This document shows, in pieces, positions 41,018 to 53,273 of a stretch of 64,000 bases of DNA. The position numbers and the translations under genes were made by a program. Under the pieces are notes generated by a model, which searched no databases, was not told the DNA's origin, and saw nothing but the letters and a program-made list of their open reading frames with translations. Position 1 is the stretch's first letter. Each line of letters opens with the position of its first letter. The DNA is from Candidatus Kinetoplastibacterium oncopeltii TCC290E (lineage in GTDB: Bacteria > Pseudomonadota > Gammaproteobacteria > Burkholderiales > Burkholderiaceae_B), in the NCBI RefSeq assembly GCF_000340865.1, contig NC_020299.1, positions 496,001 through 560,000 of the forward strand, in the 5' to 3' direction.

Positions 41018-42514
41018 CTAAAGTTTTGTAATTGCTAAATGTTCTAACAAACATTTAGCTGGTAAATTAATAACATCTGTAAATGGCTTAGGATATATAC
41101 CCATAAATAAAACTACTAGAGTAAGTATACCGAGAATGAAAAACTCTCTTTTGTCGATGTCAATAGAATTATCTTTATTGACATCGATATTAACTCTAAG
41201 TTTACCAAAAGCAATACGCTTAAGCATCCATAAAGAATAAGAAGCACTCAGAATAAGAGATGTTGCAGCTAAAATAGCAACTGGAAAACTATATTCCACA
41301 CTACCTATTATTACTAAGAATTCACCAACAAAACCACTAGTAGCTGGTAATCCACAATTAGCCATAGAGAAAAAAACAAAAAATACTATGAAACGTGGCA
41401 TGACGCTAACCAAACCACTATAATCAGAAATAGCCCTAGAGTGTGCTCTGTCATACAACACTCCTATAGAAAAAAACATAGCTGCTGATATAAAACCATG
41501 TGATATCATTTGTAATATAGCACCTTCAAGACCTACTATATTAAAAATAAACATCCCCAAAGTAACGAAACCCATATGAGCTATTGAGGAATAAGCTACA
41601 AGTTTTTTCATATCATCTTGAACTATAGCAATAAATCCTATGTATATGATAGCTATCAAAGATAAAGTAACCATTAATCCAGATAAACTGATAGAAGCAT
41701 CAGGTAAGATTGGCAAAGATAGTCGTAAAAATCCATAAGCTCCTAACTTTAGCATAATAGCAGCTAAAATGATGGATCCACCTGTAGGTGCCTCTACGTG
41801 AGCATCTGGCAACCAAGTATGAAATGGCCACATTGGTATTTTAACAGCGAAAGCAGCCATAAATGCTATAAATATTAAAAACTGCTCTGTATAACTAATT
41901 TTTATCTTTTGCCAAATTAAAATATCAAAGGAGCCTGATATTTTATGCAAATAAATAAAAGCTATGAACATCAACAGTGATCCTAACAACGTATAAAGAA
42001 AAAACTTAAAAGCAGCATAAAAACGGTTATAACCACCCCATACACCTATTATTATATACATGGGGATAAGAGTTGATTCAAAAAAAACATAAAACAGAAT
42101 AGCATCTAAAGAAACAAAAACACCATTCATTAAACCAGATAATATCAAAAAAGCTGCCATATATTCGGAAACTCTATTTCTTATAGATTCCCAGCCAGCT
42201 AATACTACAATAACAGTAATAAAAGAAGTTAGAAGTAAAAACAGTAGAGATATCCCATCTATCCCAATATGGTAATTTATATCAAGACTACCTATCCATT
42301 TATGGTTTTCTTCAAACTGAGTGTTAATATCGCTCGGGTCAAAAAAATTATAAATATAACAGGTTAGTAAAAAGCAAACTATAGCTATTAACAAAGAAAT
42401 AGCTTTAACATAATAAGCTTTACTATCGTTGCCAAAAATCAAGATAAAAAAACCAAATAATATAGGCAAGAATACTGCTAGACTAAGACAAGAATTATAT
42501 ATATAGATAGACAT
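41018..42514 (-). CDS. nuoM: NADH-quinone oxidoreductase subunit M
   Basis: Second antiporter-like subunit of complex I. I take the ATG at 42512-42514, 7 bp after the nuoL stop. A TTG eight codons earlier would overlap nuoL and does not fit the family N-terminus. The product has about 498 residues. FFESTLIPMYIIIGVWGG, KIPMWPFHTWLPDAHVEAPTGGS, and QDDMKKLVAYSSIAHMGFVTLG carry the conserved Glu and Lys of the proton path. Fourteen or so membrane segments are visible. Confidence 0.96.
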   Translation of the reverse strand: MSIYIYNSCLSLAVFLPILFGFFILIFGNDSKAYYVKAISLLIAIVCFLLTCYIYNFFDPSDINTQFEENHKWIGSLDINYHIGIDGISLLFLLLTSFITVIVVLAGWESIRNRVSEYMAAFLILSGLMNGVFVSLDAILFYVFFESTLIPMYIIIGVWGGYNRFYAAFKFFLYTLLGSLLMFIAFIYLHKISGSFDILIWQKIKISYTEQFLIFIAFMAAFAVKIPMWPFHTWLPDAHVEAPTGGSIILAAIMLKLGAYGFLRLSLPILPDASISLSGLMVTLSLIAIIYIGFIAIVQDDMKKLVAYSSIAHMGFVTLGMFIFNIVGLEGAILQMISHGFISAAMFFSIGVLYDRAHSRAISDYSGLVSVMPRFIVFFVFFSMANCGLPATSGFVGEFLVIIGSVEYSFPVAILAATSLILSASYSLWMLKRIAFGKLRVNIDVNKDNSIDIDKREFFILGILTLVVLFMGIYPKPFTDVINLPAKCLLEHLAITKL

Positions 42515-42521
42515 TATTATA

Positions 42522-44516
42522 TTAAAAAATGAATACAAAAATCGTTACCATGGAAATAATACCTATAATCATAGAAACGACATAATGATAAATAAAACCA
42601 GATTGAAAATTCTGGCTTATCCTAGACATAAAATTTACAACGTTAGCACTACCATTAACTAAAATTTTATCAATTAATATTTGATCACAATATTTCCATA
42701 AAAAAGAACCAAATCTAAAACAAGTTTTAGCAATTACAGAGTATATAACATCAAAATAAAATTTATTATCAAGAATATTGACTATAAACAAAAATTTAGA
42801 CTTAATAGTATTTGTTATTTTATCATTAATAATATAACAGTACCAAGAGACAAAAGCTCCAGATATGACAAGTAAAAAAGGAACACTGTAGAATGAATGT
42901 TGAGCAAAATGCAGCCATCCACTCCAATCTTTTGAAACATGGTAAAAAGTATCATGCATAGGCATAACTGTTATTATAGAATCGAAAAATTTACCAAAAA
43001 CAAAATTATCAACAACTAATAAGCCTAATAAAACTGAAGGAACTGCTAAAAAAACAAGTGGAAGTAAAATAGAATAACCAGGATCATGCGGATTTCCATT
43101 AAAATCAGATCTTTCCCTGAATCTCTCTTTTCCGTGAAAAACTAAAAAATATAAACGAAAGGAGTATAATGAAGTAACAAAAACACCTGTCAAAACTGAA
43201 AAATAAGCAAATCCAGATCCAAACATAGTAGAATATTTTACAGAGTCTATTATCAATTCTTTAGAGTAAAAACCTGAGAAAAAAGGAAACCCAACTAAAG
43301 AAAGAGTAGCCAACAAAAAAGTTATCCATGTTATAGGCATGTATTTATATATGCCACCCATGATCCTTATATCTTGATTGTGATGAGTACCAATAATAAC
43401 CGATCCAGCACCTAAAAAAAGTAATGCTTTAAAAAAAGCATGAGTAACTAAATGAAATATGGCTACTGAGTATGCTGAAACTCCCAAAGCTACCGTCATA
43501 TAACCTAACTGAGAAAGTGTAGAATACGCTATTACACGCTTTATATCAGTCTGAATAATTCCAAGAATACCCAAAAATAAAGCTCCTATGGAACCTACAA
43601 TTATAATAAATGACAATACAAAAGATGATAATTCAAACAATCCAGAAAATCTTACTACCATAAATATACCAGCAGTAACCATAGTAGCGGCATGTATAAG
43701 AGCAGAAATTGGAGTTGGCCCTTCCATAGAATCTGGCAACCATGCATGTAATGGAACCTGGGCTGATTTGCCCATCGCTCCAATAAAAAGACATAAACAA
43801 GCTATCGGTATCAGATCTAGTTTTTGTAAAACACCACCTCCTGGTACGTGTTGTTCTTGAATAGAGTCTAAATTACTCAGAATATCTTGATAACTTATAC
43901 TTCCAGTACTAACAACTAATAAACCTATACCCAGTATAAAACCAAAATCACCGACTCTGTTGACTATAAAAGCTTTCATGTTTGCTGTTACTGCACTTTC
44001 TTTAGTATACCAAAATCCTATTAATAAATAAGAAACTAGACCTACAGCTTCCCATCCAAAAAATAATTGCAACATGTTATTCGACATTACCAACATTAAC
44101 ATTGCGAAAGTAAATAGCGATAAATATGAAAAGAATCTTTGATATCCAGAATCATCAGACATGTAACCTATTGTATATATATGAACCATTAAAGATACAG
44201 ATGTTACTACCAAAATCATTACAGACGAAAGAAAATCTATTAAAAACCCAATATCTAAACTTAATGTATCAACTGTACTCCAGGTATATAAAGTAATATC
44301 ATAAGAACATTTATGGTGTATAACATTACACATTAGAAATATTGCTGATAAAAAAGAAATCAATATGCAAAATATTGAAACAAAACTAGCTGCTGAGCGA
44401 CTAATAATAGGATTATTGTATAAAAAACTAGATCCAAATAAGCCTGATATCAAAGATCCAATGAGAGGAGAGAAAACTACTATCATACATAAGTTATAAG
44501 GATTATAACTATTCAT
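42522..44516 (-). CDS. nuoL: NADH-quinone oxidoreductase subunit L
   Basis: Largest antiporter-like membrane subunit of complex I, with the long lateral helix at its C-terminus. The product of about 664 residues contains FGWEAVGLVSYLLIGFWY, KSAQVPLHAWLPDSMEGPTPISALIHAATMV, TDIKRVIAYSTLSQLGYM and HAFFKALLFLGAGSVI. The start is either ATG at 44514-44516 or a GTG two codons earlier that overlaps the nuoK stop; GGAT nine bases before the ATG favours the former. Confidence 0.97.
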   Translation of the reverse strand: MNSYNPYNLCMIVVFSPLIGSLISGLFGSSFLYNNPIISRSAASFVSIFCILISFLSAIFLMCNVIHHKCSYDITLYTWSTVDTLSLDIGFLIDFLSSVMILVVTSVSLMVHIYTIGYMSDDSGYQRFFSYLSLFTFAMLMLVMSNNMLQLFFGWEAVGLVSYLLIGFWYTKESAVTANMKAFIVNRVGDFGFILGIGLLVVSTGSISYQDILSNLDSIQEQHVPGGGVLQKLDLIPIACLCLFIGAMGKSAQVPLHAWLPDSMEGPTPISALIHAATMVTAGIFMVVRFSGLFELSSFVLSFIIIVGSIGALFLGILGIIQTDIKRVIAYSTLSQLGYMTVALGVSAYSVAIFHLVTHAFFKALLFLGAGSVIIGTHHNQDIRIMGGIYKYMPITWITFLLATLSLVGFPFFSGFYSKELIIDSVKYSTMFGSGFAYFSVLTGVFVTSLYSFRLYFLVFHGKERFRERSDFNGNPHDPGYSILLPLVFLAVPSVLLGLLVVDNFVFGKFFDSIITVMPMHDTFYHVSKDWSGWLHFAQHSFYSVPFLLVISGAFVSWYCYIINDKITNTIKSKFLFIVNILDNKFYFDVIYSVIAKTCFRFGSFLWKYCDQILIDKILVNGSANVVNFMSRISQNFQSGFIYHYVVSMIIGIISMVTIFVFIF

Positions 44517-44521
44517 CTTCA

Positions 44522-44827
44522 CTATCCTTTTAACTGACTAATTTTATTAACATTCATTGAGTCTAAATTCCTAAACAATAAAACCAAAATAGCCAAACCT
44601 ATCGCTGATTCTGCAGCAGCAACCGTCATAACAAAAAAAACAAAAACCTGACCGGAGATATTTTGATTACATTCTGAAAAAACAACAAAATTTAAATTAG
44701 CTGACAACAATATTAGCTCAATTGACATTAACATGACAATTATGTTGTGCCTATTAATAAATATACCAATAAGACCAATTGAGAAAATACACGAGCTTAA
44801 TATTAAATAATGAGATATTGTTATCAC
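44522..44827 (-). CDS. nuoK: NADH-quinone oxidoreductase subunit K
   Basis: Small three-helix membrane subunit of complex I, 101 residues, with [20 protein letters not shown] and [18 protein letters not shown], where the buried Glu of the proton path lies. It begins with GTG that overlaps the TGA stop of nuoJ (GTGA), so its translation is coupled to nuoJ. Length and order are normal. Confidence 0.96.
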   Translation of the reverse strand: MITISHYLILSSCIFSIGLIGIFINRHNIIVMLMSIELILLSANLNFVVFSECNQNISGQVFVFFVMTVAAAESAIGLAILVLLFRNLDSMNVNKISQLKG

Positions 44828-45465
44828 TTATCGTCCCCATCTTTTAGAACAGTTTTATAGAATGAAGAATTATCATTTTTTTTAGAAAAATTAGCAAATA
44901 CCAATCGGTTTCTATGGTCAGCTAATAATGCTGCATTTGTATTATTCTGCACTTTTCTATCTTCTCTGTTCCTTAAATTCAAGACAATTGCAGAAATCAT
45001 GCCTACTAGTAATATTAAAGCACACATTTCTACTGCAAAAATATAATCTTTATAAATTGATAATCCTATATCCATAGTAGTGCCTATACTTTGATAAATA
45101 TCAGAATTACAATTTCCCCATTTACAATAAAAAACTACAGATATTTCAACTATAGTTAAAAGACCTATAAAAATACCAAAAGAAACATAAGGTTTAAATA
45201 TATTTTCTTTCTGGCTATTTTTAAAACTACTATCTATCATCATAACGACGAATAAGAATAAAACCATCACAGCACCAACATAGACTAGTATGAGCAATAA
45301 AGAAAGAAACTCTGCTCCCAACATCATCCATAACATTGCGACATTTACAAAAACCAATATTAAATACAGTACAGAAATCACAGGGTTACTAGCAAAAATA
45401 ACACACAGTGATGATATTAGCGTTATAGAAGATAACAAATAAAAAAGGAATGTAGTAAAAGTCAT
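44824..45465 (-). CDS. nuoJ: NADH-quinone oxidoreductase subunit J
   Basis: Membrane subunit of complex I with five helices. From the ATG at 45463-45465 it has 213 residues. [53 protein letters not shown] is the conserved core, including the helix with the pi-bulge. The tail after residue 170 is polar. It overlaps nuoK by 4 bp and follows nuoI. Confidence 0.95.
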   Translation of the reverse strand: MTFTTFLFYLLSSITLISSLCVIFASNPVISVLYLILVFVNVAMLWMMLGAEFLSLLLILVYVGAVMVLFLFVVMMIDSSFKNSQKENIFKPYVSFGIFIGLLTIVEISVVFYCKWGNCNSDIYQSIGTTMDIGLSIYKDYIFAVEMCALILLVGMISAIVLNLRNREDRKVQNNTNAALLADHRNRLVFANFSKKNDNSSFYKTVLKDGDDK

Positions 45466-45483
45466 CTTAAAATCCAAAAGAAA

Positions 45484-45972
45484 TTAACGATAAGGAGCAT
45501 CTTTAGCTATTCTAGCAGCTATATCAGATTCGTATTTATCGCCTATAGCCAACAATATATCTTTTGTGAAATATAAATCACCTTGCTTTTCTCCATGATA
45601 CTCATGAATATGAGTCTCAACGATTGAGTCTACAGGGCAACTTTCTTCACAAAAACCACAAAAAATACATTTTGTTAAATCTATATCATATCTAGTAGTA
45701 CGACGTGAACCATCAGCTCGTTGCTCAGATTCTATATTAATGGCCATAGCAGGACAAACAGCCTCACACAATTTGCATGCTATACAACGTTCTTCACCAT
45801 CGTCATAACGTCTCAATGCATGCAGTCCTCTAAAGCGTGGAGACATAGGAGTTTTTTCATAAGGATATATTAAAGTAACCTTACGCCTAAAAAAATATTT
45901 ACCTGTGAGAAGCATACCTTTTAAAAATTCATACAGCAAAAAACTACTGAAAAATCTCTTTATAGATGTCAT
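45484..45972 (-). CDS. nuoI: NADH-quinone oxidoreductase subunit I
   Basis: Peripheral-arm subunit carrying two [4Fe-4S] clusters (N6a and N6b) that pass electrons toward NuoB. The 162-residue product has [12 protein letters not shown] near 63-74 and [12 protein letters not shown] near 102-113. An N-terminal amphipathic stretch lies against the membrane. It lies between nuoH (25 bp) and nuoJ. Confidence 0.97.
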   Translation of the reverse strand: MTSIKRFFSSFLLYEFLKGMLLTGKYFFRRKVTLIYPYEKTPMSPRFRGLHALRRYDDGEERCIACKLCEAVCPAMAINIESEQRADGSRRTTRYDIDLTKCIFCGFCEESCPVDSIVETHIHEYHGEKQGDLYFTKDILLAIGDKYESDIAARIAKDAPYR

Positions 45973-45997
45973 ATAATTACTCTAAAAATATAATAAA

Positions 45998-47074
45998 TTA
46001 ATACCAAATATTCCAAGGAGTTCTCATCCATACAGCAACTAAAACTAACCAAAGACCAGTAACTGGTATAAATATCTTCCAACCCAACCTCATTATCTGA
46101 TCATATCTATATCTAGGAAAAGTAGATCTAAACCAAATAAATAAAGAAACAATAAAAAAGGTTTTCAGAGATAACCAAATCCATCCTGGTATGAATGTAA
46201 ATGGTACAAAATTTAATGGTGGTAACCATCCTCCTAAAAACATTATGGAGGCAAGACTAGATAAAAGAATCATATTTGCATATTCTGCAAGAAAAAATAT
46301 TGCAAAAGCAACGCCTGAATATTCTACCATATGCCCGGCAACAATCTCAGATTCACCTTCAACAACATCAAATGGGTGTCTATTTGTTTCAGCCACAGCA
46401 GATATAACATATATCACGAATAAAGGGAACAAAGGTAACCAGTTCCAAGATAAAAAAGCAAATCCATTATCAAAAAACCAACCTTTATTCTGAGAGAGGA
46501 CTATATCGCTCATATTTAAGCTTTTAGAAACCATTAAAATGACAACCATTATAAAACTTACAGCAAGCTCATAAGATATCATTTGTGCCGATGCTCGTAA
46601 TGAGCCTAACAAAGCATATTTAGAATTCGAAGCCCACCCTGCTATTACGACACCATAAACACCTATTGAAGTAATAGCCATAACATATAAAAGACCAGCA
46701 TTAACATTTGCTAAAACAATTTCCGGACCAAAGGGAATAACAGCCCAGGCAGCTAAAGCTGGCATCAAAGTTATAATTGGAGAAATGAGAAACAAAACCT
46801 TGTTAGATTGAGAAGGTATAACTATTTCTTTGGTAATTAACTTTATTACGTCAGCAAATGGTTGCAAAAGACCATTAAAACCAACACGTGTAGGACCTAA
46901 GCGCACGTGCATGGCACCAATCATCTTCCTTTCCCAATATGTGAGGTATGCAACGCAAAGAATAAGCGGTAGAACTATGCATATTATCTTGATAAGAATG
47001 CTTAAAACCATAAATAAATTATCACTAAAAAATTCAATTTTTTTATGTTCCAAGAACCATAATAGATTTGACAT
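45998..47074 (-). CDS. nuoH: NADH-quinone oxidoreductase subunit H
   Basis: Membrane subunit next to the quinone site, 358 residues with eight membrane segments. Landmarks are [38 protein letters not shown] near 47-84, [20 protein letters not shown] near 150-169, and [26 protein letters not shown] with conserved acidic residues. Its ATG overlaps the nuoG stop by one base (TAATG), a sign of coupled translation. Confidence 0.97.
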   Translation of the reverse strand: MSNLLWFLEHKKIEFFSDNLFMVLSILIKIICIVLPLILCVAYLTYWERKMIGAMHVRLGPTRVGFNGLLQPFADVIKLITKEIVIPSQSNKVLFLISPIITLMPALAAWAVIPFGPEIVLANVNAGLLYVMAITSIGVYGVVIAGWASNSKYALLGSLRASAQMISYELAVSFIMVVILMVSKSLNMSDIVLSQNKGWFFDNGFAFLSWNWLPLFPLFVIYVISAVAETNRHPFDVVEGESEIVAGHMVEYSGVAFAIFFLAEYANMILLSSLASIMFLGGWLPPLNFVPFTFIPGWIWLSLKTFFIVSLFIWFRSTFPRYRYDQIMRLGWKIFIPVTGLWLVLVAVWMRTPWNIWY

Positions 47075-49422
47075 TACAAACGCTCCACATTAAGAGTACA
47101 AAAAGAACTACCTAATGGAGAAGTATACTCAAACCCAGTAGAAACATGCATTACATTGTCTGGAACACAATCATCAACTAATATTTTTATCTTTAATTTA
47201 CCAGAATCACTCGAAACAACAACTTCTTCATTTTCATTTAAACGCAACAAGTTCATAGATTTTTTATTTATTCTAAGAAATGGTTTCTTGGATGAAGATG
47301 TTTCTTGCAAAGGTACTGAATGCCTAACTAAACAGTCAGATCTATAAATAGGAAGATCAGCAACTCTTTCAAACCCTTGTTTTATATTACCTAGGCCCAT
47401 GCTTGAACTTGTAGAATTTGATAATTTATCCCTGAAATTTTCATTCAATATAGATTTACTTAAAGAATCAAAACTTTCATATTTAAATCCTGGAAAACCT
47501 AAAACTGCTGATAATGAACAAATCACTTTCCATGCTGGCTTAGTTAGCCCTAATGGGGAGACAACACTTTTAAAACTTTGAAGAATACCTTGAGAATTAA
47601 TGAATGAGCCTGATGTCTCAGTAAATGGAGATATTGGCAACATTACATTGGCCCATTCCTTTGCCTGAGAAGCGTATGATACAAAAGCTACATTAAACTC
47701 AGCTTCAGATAAAGACTTTATGGATAAAGCTCCATTGTCTGTATCTAACAATGGATCAAAATGCATTATTAAATATGATTTAAGAGGCCTTTGGAACATC
47801 TGTGAAACGTTTTTACCACCATCCTTAGGTATAAAATCAGCAAGATAACCACCCAATACATTGGCTCCATATGTTAAAAAACCCAATTTTGCTCCTGCTA
47901 AAACTGAAACCCCATATGAGTTTGCAAATGCAGTAGAAGCATCTGGCATAGAAACAATGGTATTACCTAAAAATATAGCATTTTTACCGCCATGAGAAAG
48001 ACTATTTGCTATAATTTCAATTTCATTCTCTATATTTGAATCTTTTAAGCTAACAAACTCTTTAGGTATTTCTTTTCCTTGGATTTTGGAAATTGCTACA
48101 TACAATTTTGCTATAGTCTTTGTCAAGGCAGAAGGCTTAACACTAATTCTGCCACTGATATTCATTAATTGATCAGAGGCATAATTATCTATAATAAAAA
48201 TCTTGGCCCCATTCTTAGAAATCTGACGAAGCCTCTGAGCAAATAAAGGATGATCTTTCCTTAGAAAGGATCCTATTACAACCACAACATCTAATTCTTC
48301 TATTTCCTTCAAAGACAAACCAAGCCAAGGAACTCCATCTAAATAATTATCGAAATTAGAGTCTGTTTGCCTGAGCCTAAAGTCAGTATTATTAGAACCA
48401 AGAACCCGTAACATTTTTCCAAACAAGAAGTATTCTTCTAATGTAGAATACTCAGAAGTCATAGCACCAATCTCATGAGGGCCATAAGACTCCTTAATCC
48501 TGATCAATTCTCGAGATACTTTGTATATAGCATCTTGCCAAGAGACCTCTTGCCATTTTCCACTGTCATCCTTGACCATAGGAACCGACAATCTATCTTT
48601 GCTATTCAAACCATCATATGAGAAACGATCCCTATCACTGATCCAGCATTCATTAATATTTTCAACCTCAAAAGGAACAACACGTATAACCTTATCTCTT
48701 TTTATCTGCATAATTAGATTAGTTCCAAAACTATCATGCGGACTAATTGATTTACGACGTGCTAACTCCCAATTCCTTGCAGAAAATCTAAATGGTTTAG
48801 ATGTTAAAGCGCCTACAGGACAAATATCTATCATATTTCCAGACAATTCTGATTCTACAGAGCGACCGAGAAAAGATGTTATTTCTGATTTTTCTCCACG
48901 ATTTATCATTCCAAGCTCAACTACACCAGCAATTTCTTCTCCAAAACGAATACATCTTGTACAATGTATACATCTACTCATTTCTGAAGCAGATATCAAT
49001 GGTCCTAGATTCTTTTGAAAAACAACCCTTTTCCCTTCATTATATCTTGATTGTGTGGCTCCATAACCAACTGCTAAATCTTGCAATTGACATTCACCAC
49101 CCTTGTCACATACTGGACAATCAAGGGGATGATTAATCAATAAAAACTCCATAACTGATTTTTGTGCTTCCTTTACTTTCTTCGAATTGGTATGAACAAC
49201 CATTCCATCGGAAACAACGGTAGCACATGCTGGTAAAGCCTTAGGAGATTTTTCTACTTCTACCAAACACATACGACAATTAGCTGCAATTGATAATTTT
49301 TTGTGATAGCAAAAATGCGGCACATAACAACCTACACTTTGTGTAGCTTGTATTAATTTACTACCTTTTGGAACACTTACTTTTTTACCATCAATAATTA
49401 TATCAACCATTTGTTTTTCCAT
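47074..49422 (-). CDS. nuoG: NADH-quinone oxidoreductase subunit G
   Basis: Largest peripheral subunit, 782 residues. The N-terminus holds a [2Fe-2S] site ([22 protein letters not shown]), a His-Cys [4Fe-4S] site ([17 protein letters not shown]) and a further [4Fe-4S] motif ([13 protein letters not shown]). A molybdopterin-oxidoreductase-like domain without cofactor follows. The start may be residue 1 or Met5. The iron-sulfur chain connects NuoF to NuoI. Length is typical for beta-proteobacteria. Confidence 0.97.
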   Translation of the reverse strand: MEKQMVDIIIDGKKVSVPKGSKLIQATQSVGCYVPHFCYHKKLSIAANCRMCLVEVEKSPKALPACATVVSDGMVVHTNSKKVKEAQKSVMEFLLINHPLDCPVCDKGGECQLQDLAVGYGATQSRYNEGKRVVFQKNLGPLISASEMSRCIHCTRCIRFGEEIAGVVELGMINRGEKSEITSFLGRSVESELSGNMIDICPVGALTSKPFRFSARNWELARRKSISPHDSFGTNLIMQIKRDKVIRVVPFEVENINECWISDRDRFSYDGLNSKDRLSVPMVKDDSGKWQEVSWQDAIYKVSRELIRIKESYGPHEIGAMTSEYSTLEEYFLFGKMLRVLGSNNTDFRLRQTDSNFDNYLDGVPWLGLSLKEIEELDVVVVIGSFLRKDHPLFAQRLRQISKNGAKIFIIDNYASDQLMNISGRISVKPSALTKTIAKLYVAISKIQGKEIPKEFVSLKDSNIENEIEIIANSLSHGGKNAIFLGNTIVSMPDASTAFANSYGVSVLAGAKLGFLTYGANVLGGYLADFIPKDGGKNVSQMFQRPLKSYLIMHFDPLLDTDNGALSIKSLSEAEFNVAFVSYASQAKEWANVMLPISPFTETSGSFINSQGILQSFKSVVSPLGLTKPAWKVICSLSAVLGFPGFKYESFDSLSKSILNENFRDKLSNSTSSSMGLGNIKQGFERVADLPIYRSDCLVRHSVPLQETSSSKKPFLRINKKSMNLLRLNENEEVVVSSDSGKLKIKILVDDCVPDNVMHVSTGFEYTSPLGSSFCTLNVERL

Positions 49423-49425
49423 AAC

Positions 49426-50793
49426 CTACAAATATTTTGACACCAAACATGATTTATGTTCAATATGATGCTTAAATTCAGGATTAAAATGTTTTAAAAA
49501 ACTAATTACAGGCATAGCAGCTGCATCACCTAAAGCACAAATAGTGCGACCCATTATATTATTAGCAATTGAATCAAGTAACTCTATATCTTCTAAATTA
49601 CCTTTGCTATTCTCTATACGATTTAATACTCTATAAAGCCAACCTGTGCCTTCCCTACAAGGAGTGCACTGCCCACAGCTTTCTTCATAATAAAAGTAAG
49701 ATAATCTTAGTAAAGATTTGACCATGCAGCGTGTATCATCTAATACAATTATTGCACCAGATCCTAACATTGATCCAGCCTTAGAAAGAGAATCATAGTC
49801 CATATCCAAATTCATTATAATATCAGCAGGAAGTACTGGTGAACTAGATCCGCCAGGAATAACAGCTTTCAATCTATTGCCATTTCTAACCCCACCAGCT
49901 AACTCTAAAATTTTTAAAAAAGGTGTGCCTAGTGGTACTTCGTAATTTCCAGGAAATTTAACATCTCCACTAATAGAGAATATCTTAGTTCCATTATTAT
50001 TTGGTTTTCCTATTTCTAAATATTTATCACTACCATTTAATATTATCCAGGGAACAGCTGCAAATGTTTCTGTATTATTTATAGTAGTAGGTTTACCATA
50101 TAAACCATTGTTAGCAGGAAATGGAGGTTTGAAACGAGGTTGACCTTTCTTTCCCTCTAGAGATTCTAGTAAAGCTGTTTCTTCCCCACATATATAAGCA
50201 CCATAACCATGAGCAGCATATAACTGAAAACTGAAATCTTGATTTAATATATTTTCACCAAGAAAACCAGCTTCCCTAGCCTCATTGATAGCAATCTCAA
50301 AACGCTTATATACGTCAAAAATCTCACCGTGTATGTAGTTGTAACCAACACTTATTTTCATAGCATAAGCCGCTATTATCATGCCTTCTATGACTATATG
50401 AGGATTAAACCTCAATATATCACGATCCTTAAAAGTACCAGGTTCTCCCTCGTCAGAATTACAAACTAGATATTTTTGATCATGATTACTAGGAGTCATG
50501 AAACTCCATTTCAGGCCAGTAGGGAAACCAGCTCCACCACGACCTCGTAATCCAGAAGATTTTATTTCACTTATAACATCAACCGGAGATATTTTGTTTT
50601 TTAAAATTTTTTCGAGAGCTTTGTAACCACCTCTATTCATATAGTCATGTAATCTCCAATTTTTTCCATTAATTCCATTAAAAATTTTAGGAGAAATATG
50701 TCTTTCATGTAAACAGGTAGAGCTTGAAGCATCCTTTCCTAAGTAGGGAGTCAAACCATTATCAAAGTTTTTTAGAAAATCAGATGCAATCAT
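49426..50793 (-). CDS. nuoF: NADH-quinone oxidoreductase subunit F
   Basis: NADH- and FMN-binding subunit with the N3 [4Fe-4S] cluster. The 455-residue product has the NADH/FMN glycine loop [16 protein letters not shown] near 63-78, [36 protein letters not shown] and the cluster motif [15 protein letters not shown] near 367-381. It lies 5 bp after nuoE and 3 bp before nuoG. Confidence 0.97.
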   Translation of the reverse strand: MIASDFLKNFDNGLTPYLGKDASSSTCLHERHISPKIFNGINGKNWRLHDYMNRGGYKALEKILKNKISPVDVISEIKSSGLRGRGGAGFPTGLKWSFMTPSNHDQKYLVCNSDEGEPGTFKDRDILRFNPHIVIEGMIIAAYAMKISVGYNYIHGEIFDVYKRFEIAINEAREAGFLGENILNQDFSFQLYAAHGYGAYICGEETALLESLEGKKGQPRFKPPFPANNGLYGKPTTINNTETFAAVPWIILNGSDKYLEIGKPNNNGTKIFSISGDVKFPGNYEVPLGTPFLKILELAGGVRNGNRLKAVIPGGSSSPVLPADIIMNLDMDYDSLSKAGSMLGSGAIIVLDDTRCMVKSLLRLSYFYYEESCGQCTPCREGTGWLYRVLNRIENSKGNLEDIELLDSIANNIMGRTICALGDAAAMPVISFLKHFNPEFKHHIEHKSCLVSKYL

Positions 50794-50798
50794 AAAAA

Positions 50799-51290
50799 TT
50801 ACGCTCCAGATTCTTTTTTAAGAGTATCTATAAGAAGATCAACTTTCTCTTCTGTCATTTTTATACACATATGCTTATTATTTATTAATATAACAGGAGC
50901 ATCACCACAAGCTCCTGCGCATTCACTTTCTAATAAAGTGAAATTTAGATCAGAAGTAGTTTCATGAAAGTCTATACCAAGCTTATTTTTTAAATAATTT
51001 GCTATTAATACACTACCACGAAGAGCACATGGTAAATTTGTACAGATTGAAATTTTGTTTCTACATTTATGTTTTATGTTAAACATATTATAGAAAGTAG
51101 CCACCTCTTGAGCAACAATAGGAGGTATTCCTATGTATTTTGCCACTTCTTCTATAATTTCTGGAGACAAATAAGAGGTCTCTTCTTGAGCTATAGCTAG
51201 AGCTGCTATTAATGATGATTGACGTTTATTTTCTGGATATTTATATAATTCCAAGTCAATTTTCTGATAGGATTCTTCTGAAAGCAACAT
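50799..51290 (-). CDS. nuoE: NADH-quinone oxidoreductase subunit E
   Basis: Thioredoxin-fold subunit with the N1a [2Fe-2S] cluster. The 163-residue product has the ligand pairs in [12 protein letters not shown] near 82-93 and [13 protein letters not shown] near 119-131, and a helical N-terminus ending in EVATFYNMF. It lies between nuoD and nuoF. Confidence 0.96.
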   Translation of the reverse strand: MLLSEESYQKIDLELYKYPENKRQSSLIAALAIAQEETSYLSPEIIEEVAKYIGIPPIVAQEVATFYNMFNIKHKCRNKISICTNLPCALRGSVLIANYLKNKLGIDFHETTSDLNFTLLESECAGACGDAPVILINNKHMCIKMTEEKVDLLIDTLKKESGA

Positions 51291-51330
51291 AAGCTGTATA
51301 TTTATTTAATAAAGATAAAAAATATTAGAA

Positions 51331-52587
51331 TTAACGATCTATTTCGCCAAACACAATATCCTGAGTACCAATAATAGTAACAACATCAGCAAGCATGTGA
51401 CCACTGGACATTTCTTCTAACGATTGTAAATGAGAGAATCCTGGAGCTCGAATTTTAACTCTATAGGGTTTGTTAGCGCCATCTGATAGAATATATATTC
51501 CAAACTCACCTTTAGGGTGTTCTACACTTGAATACACTTCACCGACAGGCAAATGGAAACCTTCACTAAAGAATTTAAAATGATGAATTAATTCTTCCAT
51601 TCCGGCTTTTATTCTCGCTCGTTTAGGTGGAGAAAACTTACAATTACTTGTTATTACTGGTCCTGGATTATTGTTAAGCCACTGAACACACTGACTTATA
51701 ATCTTGTTGCTCTCTCTCATTTCAGCAACCCTTACTAAATAACGATCGTAACAGTCACCGTTTATACCTATAGGCACATTAAAATCTAAATCAGAATATA
51801 CTTCGTACGGCTGATTTTTTCTTATGTCCCACTCAACTCCCGATCCACGCAACATAGGTCCTGAAAATCCTAATTCTTTAGCTCTCTCAGGACTTACAAC
51901 TCCTATACCTACAAGGCGCTGCTTCCATATGCGATTATCTGTCAATAAAGTCTCATATTCATCAATACATTTAGGAAATCTAACTGTAAAATCTTCTATA
52001 AAATCAAGCAAAGATCCTTCTCTATTTTTATTCATATAAATAAAATCTTTATCGCTACGCACTTTTTTTGATGATTTTTTATATTTAGGCATATTATCAG
52101 GCAAATCTCTATAAACTCCACCAGGTCTGTAGTAAGCTGCATGCATTCTTGCTCCTGACACAGCTTCGTAACAATCCATTAAATCCTCTCTTTCTCGGAA
52201 AGCATAAAGAAATACAGCCATAGCTCCAACATCAAGTGCATGAGAACCTAATGACATTAAATGATTTAAAACTCTAGTAATTTCATCAAACATTACACGA
52301 ATGTACTTAGCTCTCAAAGGAACCTCTATACCCAACATCTTCTCTATCGCCATAACGTAAGCATGCTCATTACACATCATAGACACGTAATCAAGCCTAT
52401 CCATATAAGGCAAGCCTTGAATATATGTCTTGCTTTCTATTAGTTTTTCAGTCGCTCTATGCAATAATCCTATATGAGGATCAGCTCGGCATACGACCTC
52501 GCCATCTAACTCTAGAATTAAACGCAAAACACCATGTGCAGCAGGATGCTGAGGACCAAAGTTCAATGTATAAGTTTTAATATCCAT
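51331..52587 (-). CDS. nuoD: NADH-quinone oxidoreductase subunit D
   Basis: The 49-kDa-type subunit lining the quinone chamber, related to NiFe hydrogenase large subunits. The 418-residue product begins [18 protein letters not shown] and contains [31 protein letters not shown] and [10 protein letters not shown] near the C-terminus. The His and Tyr that contact quinone are in the two N-terminal motifs. It follows nuoC by 12 bp. Confidence 0.97.
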   Translation of the reverse strand: MDIKTYTLNFGPQHPAAHGVLRLILELDGEVVCRADPHIGLLHRATEKLIESKTYIQGLPYMDRLDYVSMMCNEHAYVMAIEKMLGIEVPLRAKYIRVMFDEITRVLNHLMSLGSHALDVGAMAVFLYAFREREDLMDCYEAVSGARMHAAYYRPGGVYRDLPDNMPKYKKSSKKVRSDKDFIYMNKNREGSLLDFIEDFTVRFPKCIDEYETLLTDNRIWKQRLVGIGVVSPERAKELGFSGPMLRGSGVEWDIRKNQPYEVYSDLDFNVPIGINGDCYDRYLVRVAEMRESNKIISQCVQWLNNNPGPVITSNCKFSPPKRARIKAGMEELIHHFKFFSEGFHLPVGEVYSSVEHPKGEFGIYILSDGANKPYRVKIRAPGFSHLQSLEEMSSGHMLADVVTIIGTQDIVFGEIDR

Positions 52588-52599
52588 TATATTTTTATA

Positions 52600-53232
52600 T
52601 CACTCATTATAATACGAGTCTTCACGAATAATCCTAGGTACTATCTCTCTTGATTCTATAGTCAACCCTTGATATATAATCTTCTTTTTATCATTGTCAT
52701 AACGCATCTCGACATTTCCTGATAATGGAAAATCTTTCCTAAAAGGATGACCTATGAAACCATAATCTGTTAATATCCTACGCAAATCAGGGTTTCCATT
52801 AAAAACAATGCCAAACAAATCGAACGCTTCGCGCTCAAACCATAAAAAACCTGGCCAACAACTAACTAATGATTGTACAATAGGATACTCATCACTAGAA
52901 GCCCAAGTTCTAATTCGTAAACGTAAATTATTTTTTATAGATAAAAGATGAGCAACCACAGCAAATCGTTTATTACTTTCCCTAGGGATAACACTGTAAG
53001 TATCATTCAAATTAGATTTTCCCCAAGAAAGATAATCAATTCCACATAAATCTATACATGAATCAAAACAGAATTTATCATCATTTTTCAGAATATTACA
53101 AATAGATAACCAATCCTCATCGAGGATATTCATAGTTAATTCATCATTCTCAAAAACTAAATTAATACGATCATTAAAAATCTCTGTCAAAGAGCTCTTA
53201 AGAGAATCCATTTTATTCATATTATCAAACAT
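52600..53232 (-). CDS. nuoC: NADH-quinone oxidoreductase subunit C
   Basis: The 30-kDa-type peripheral subunit, 210 residues, with WFEREAFDLFGIVFNGNPDLRRILTDYGFIGHPFRKDFPL near 131-170, which is the family signature. C and D are separate genes as in beta-proteobacteria, not fused as in Escherichia. Three in-frame ATGs occur in the first eight codons; the first is annotated, but the fifth or eighth codon would also fit. Confidence 0.95.
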   Translation of the reverse strand: MFDNMNKMDSLKSSLTEIFNDRINLVFENDELTMNILDEDWLSICNILKNDDKFCFDSCIDLCGIDYLSWGKSNLNDTYSVIPRESNKRFAVVAHLLSIKNNLRLRIRTWASSDEYPIVQSLVSCWPGFLWFEREAFDLFGIVFNGNPDLRRILTDYGFIGHPFRKDFPLSGNVEMRYDNDKKKIIYQGLTIESREIVPRIIREDSYYNE

Positions 53233-53273
53233 ACTCTCAATAATTAAGAATGACCTAAAATATAATTAGGAAG

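Noticed and set aside
48521-49018. 165-codon plus-strand frame opposite nuoG
   Set aside because: Antisense to the conserved cysteine-rich part of nuoG; no motif, start signal or neighbour supports it.
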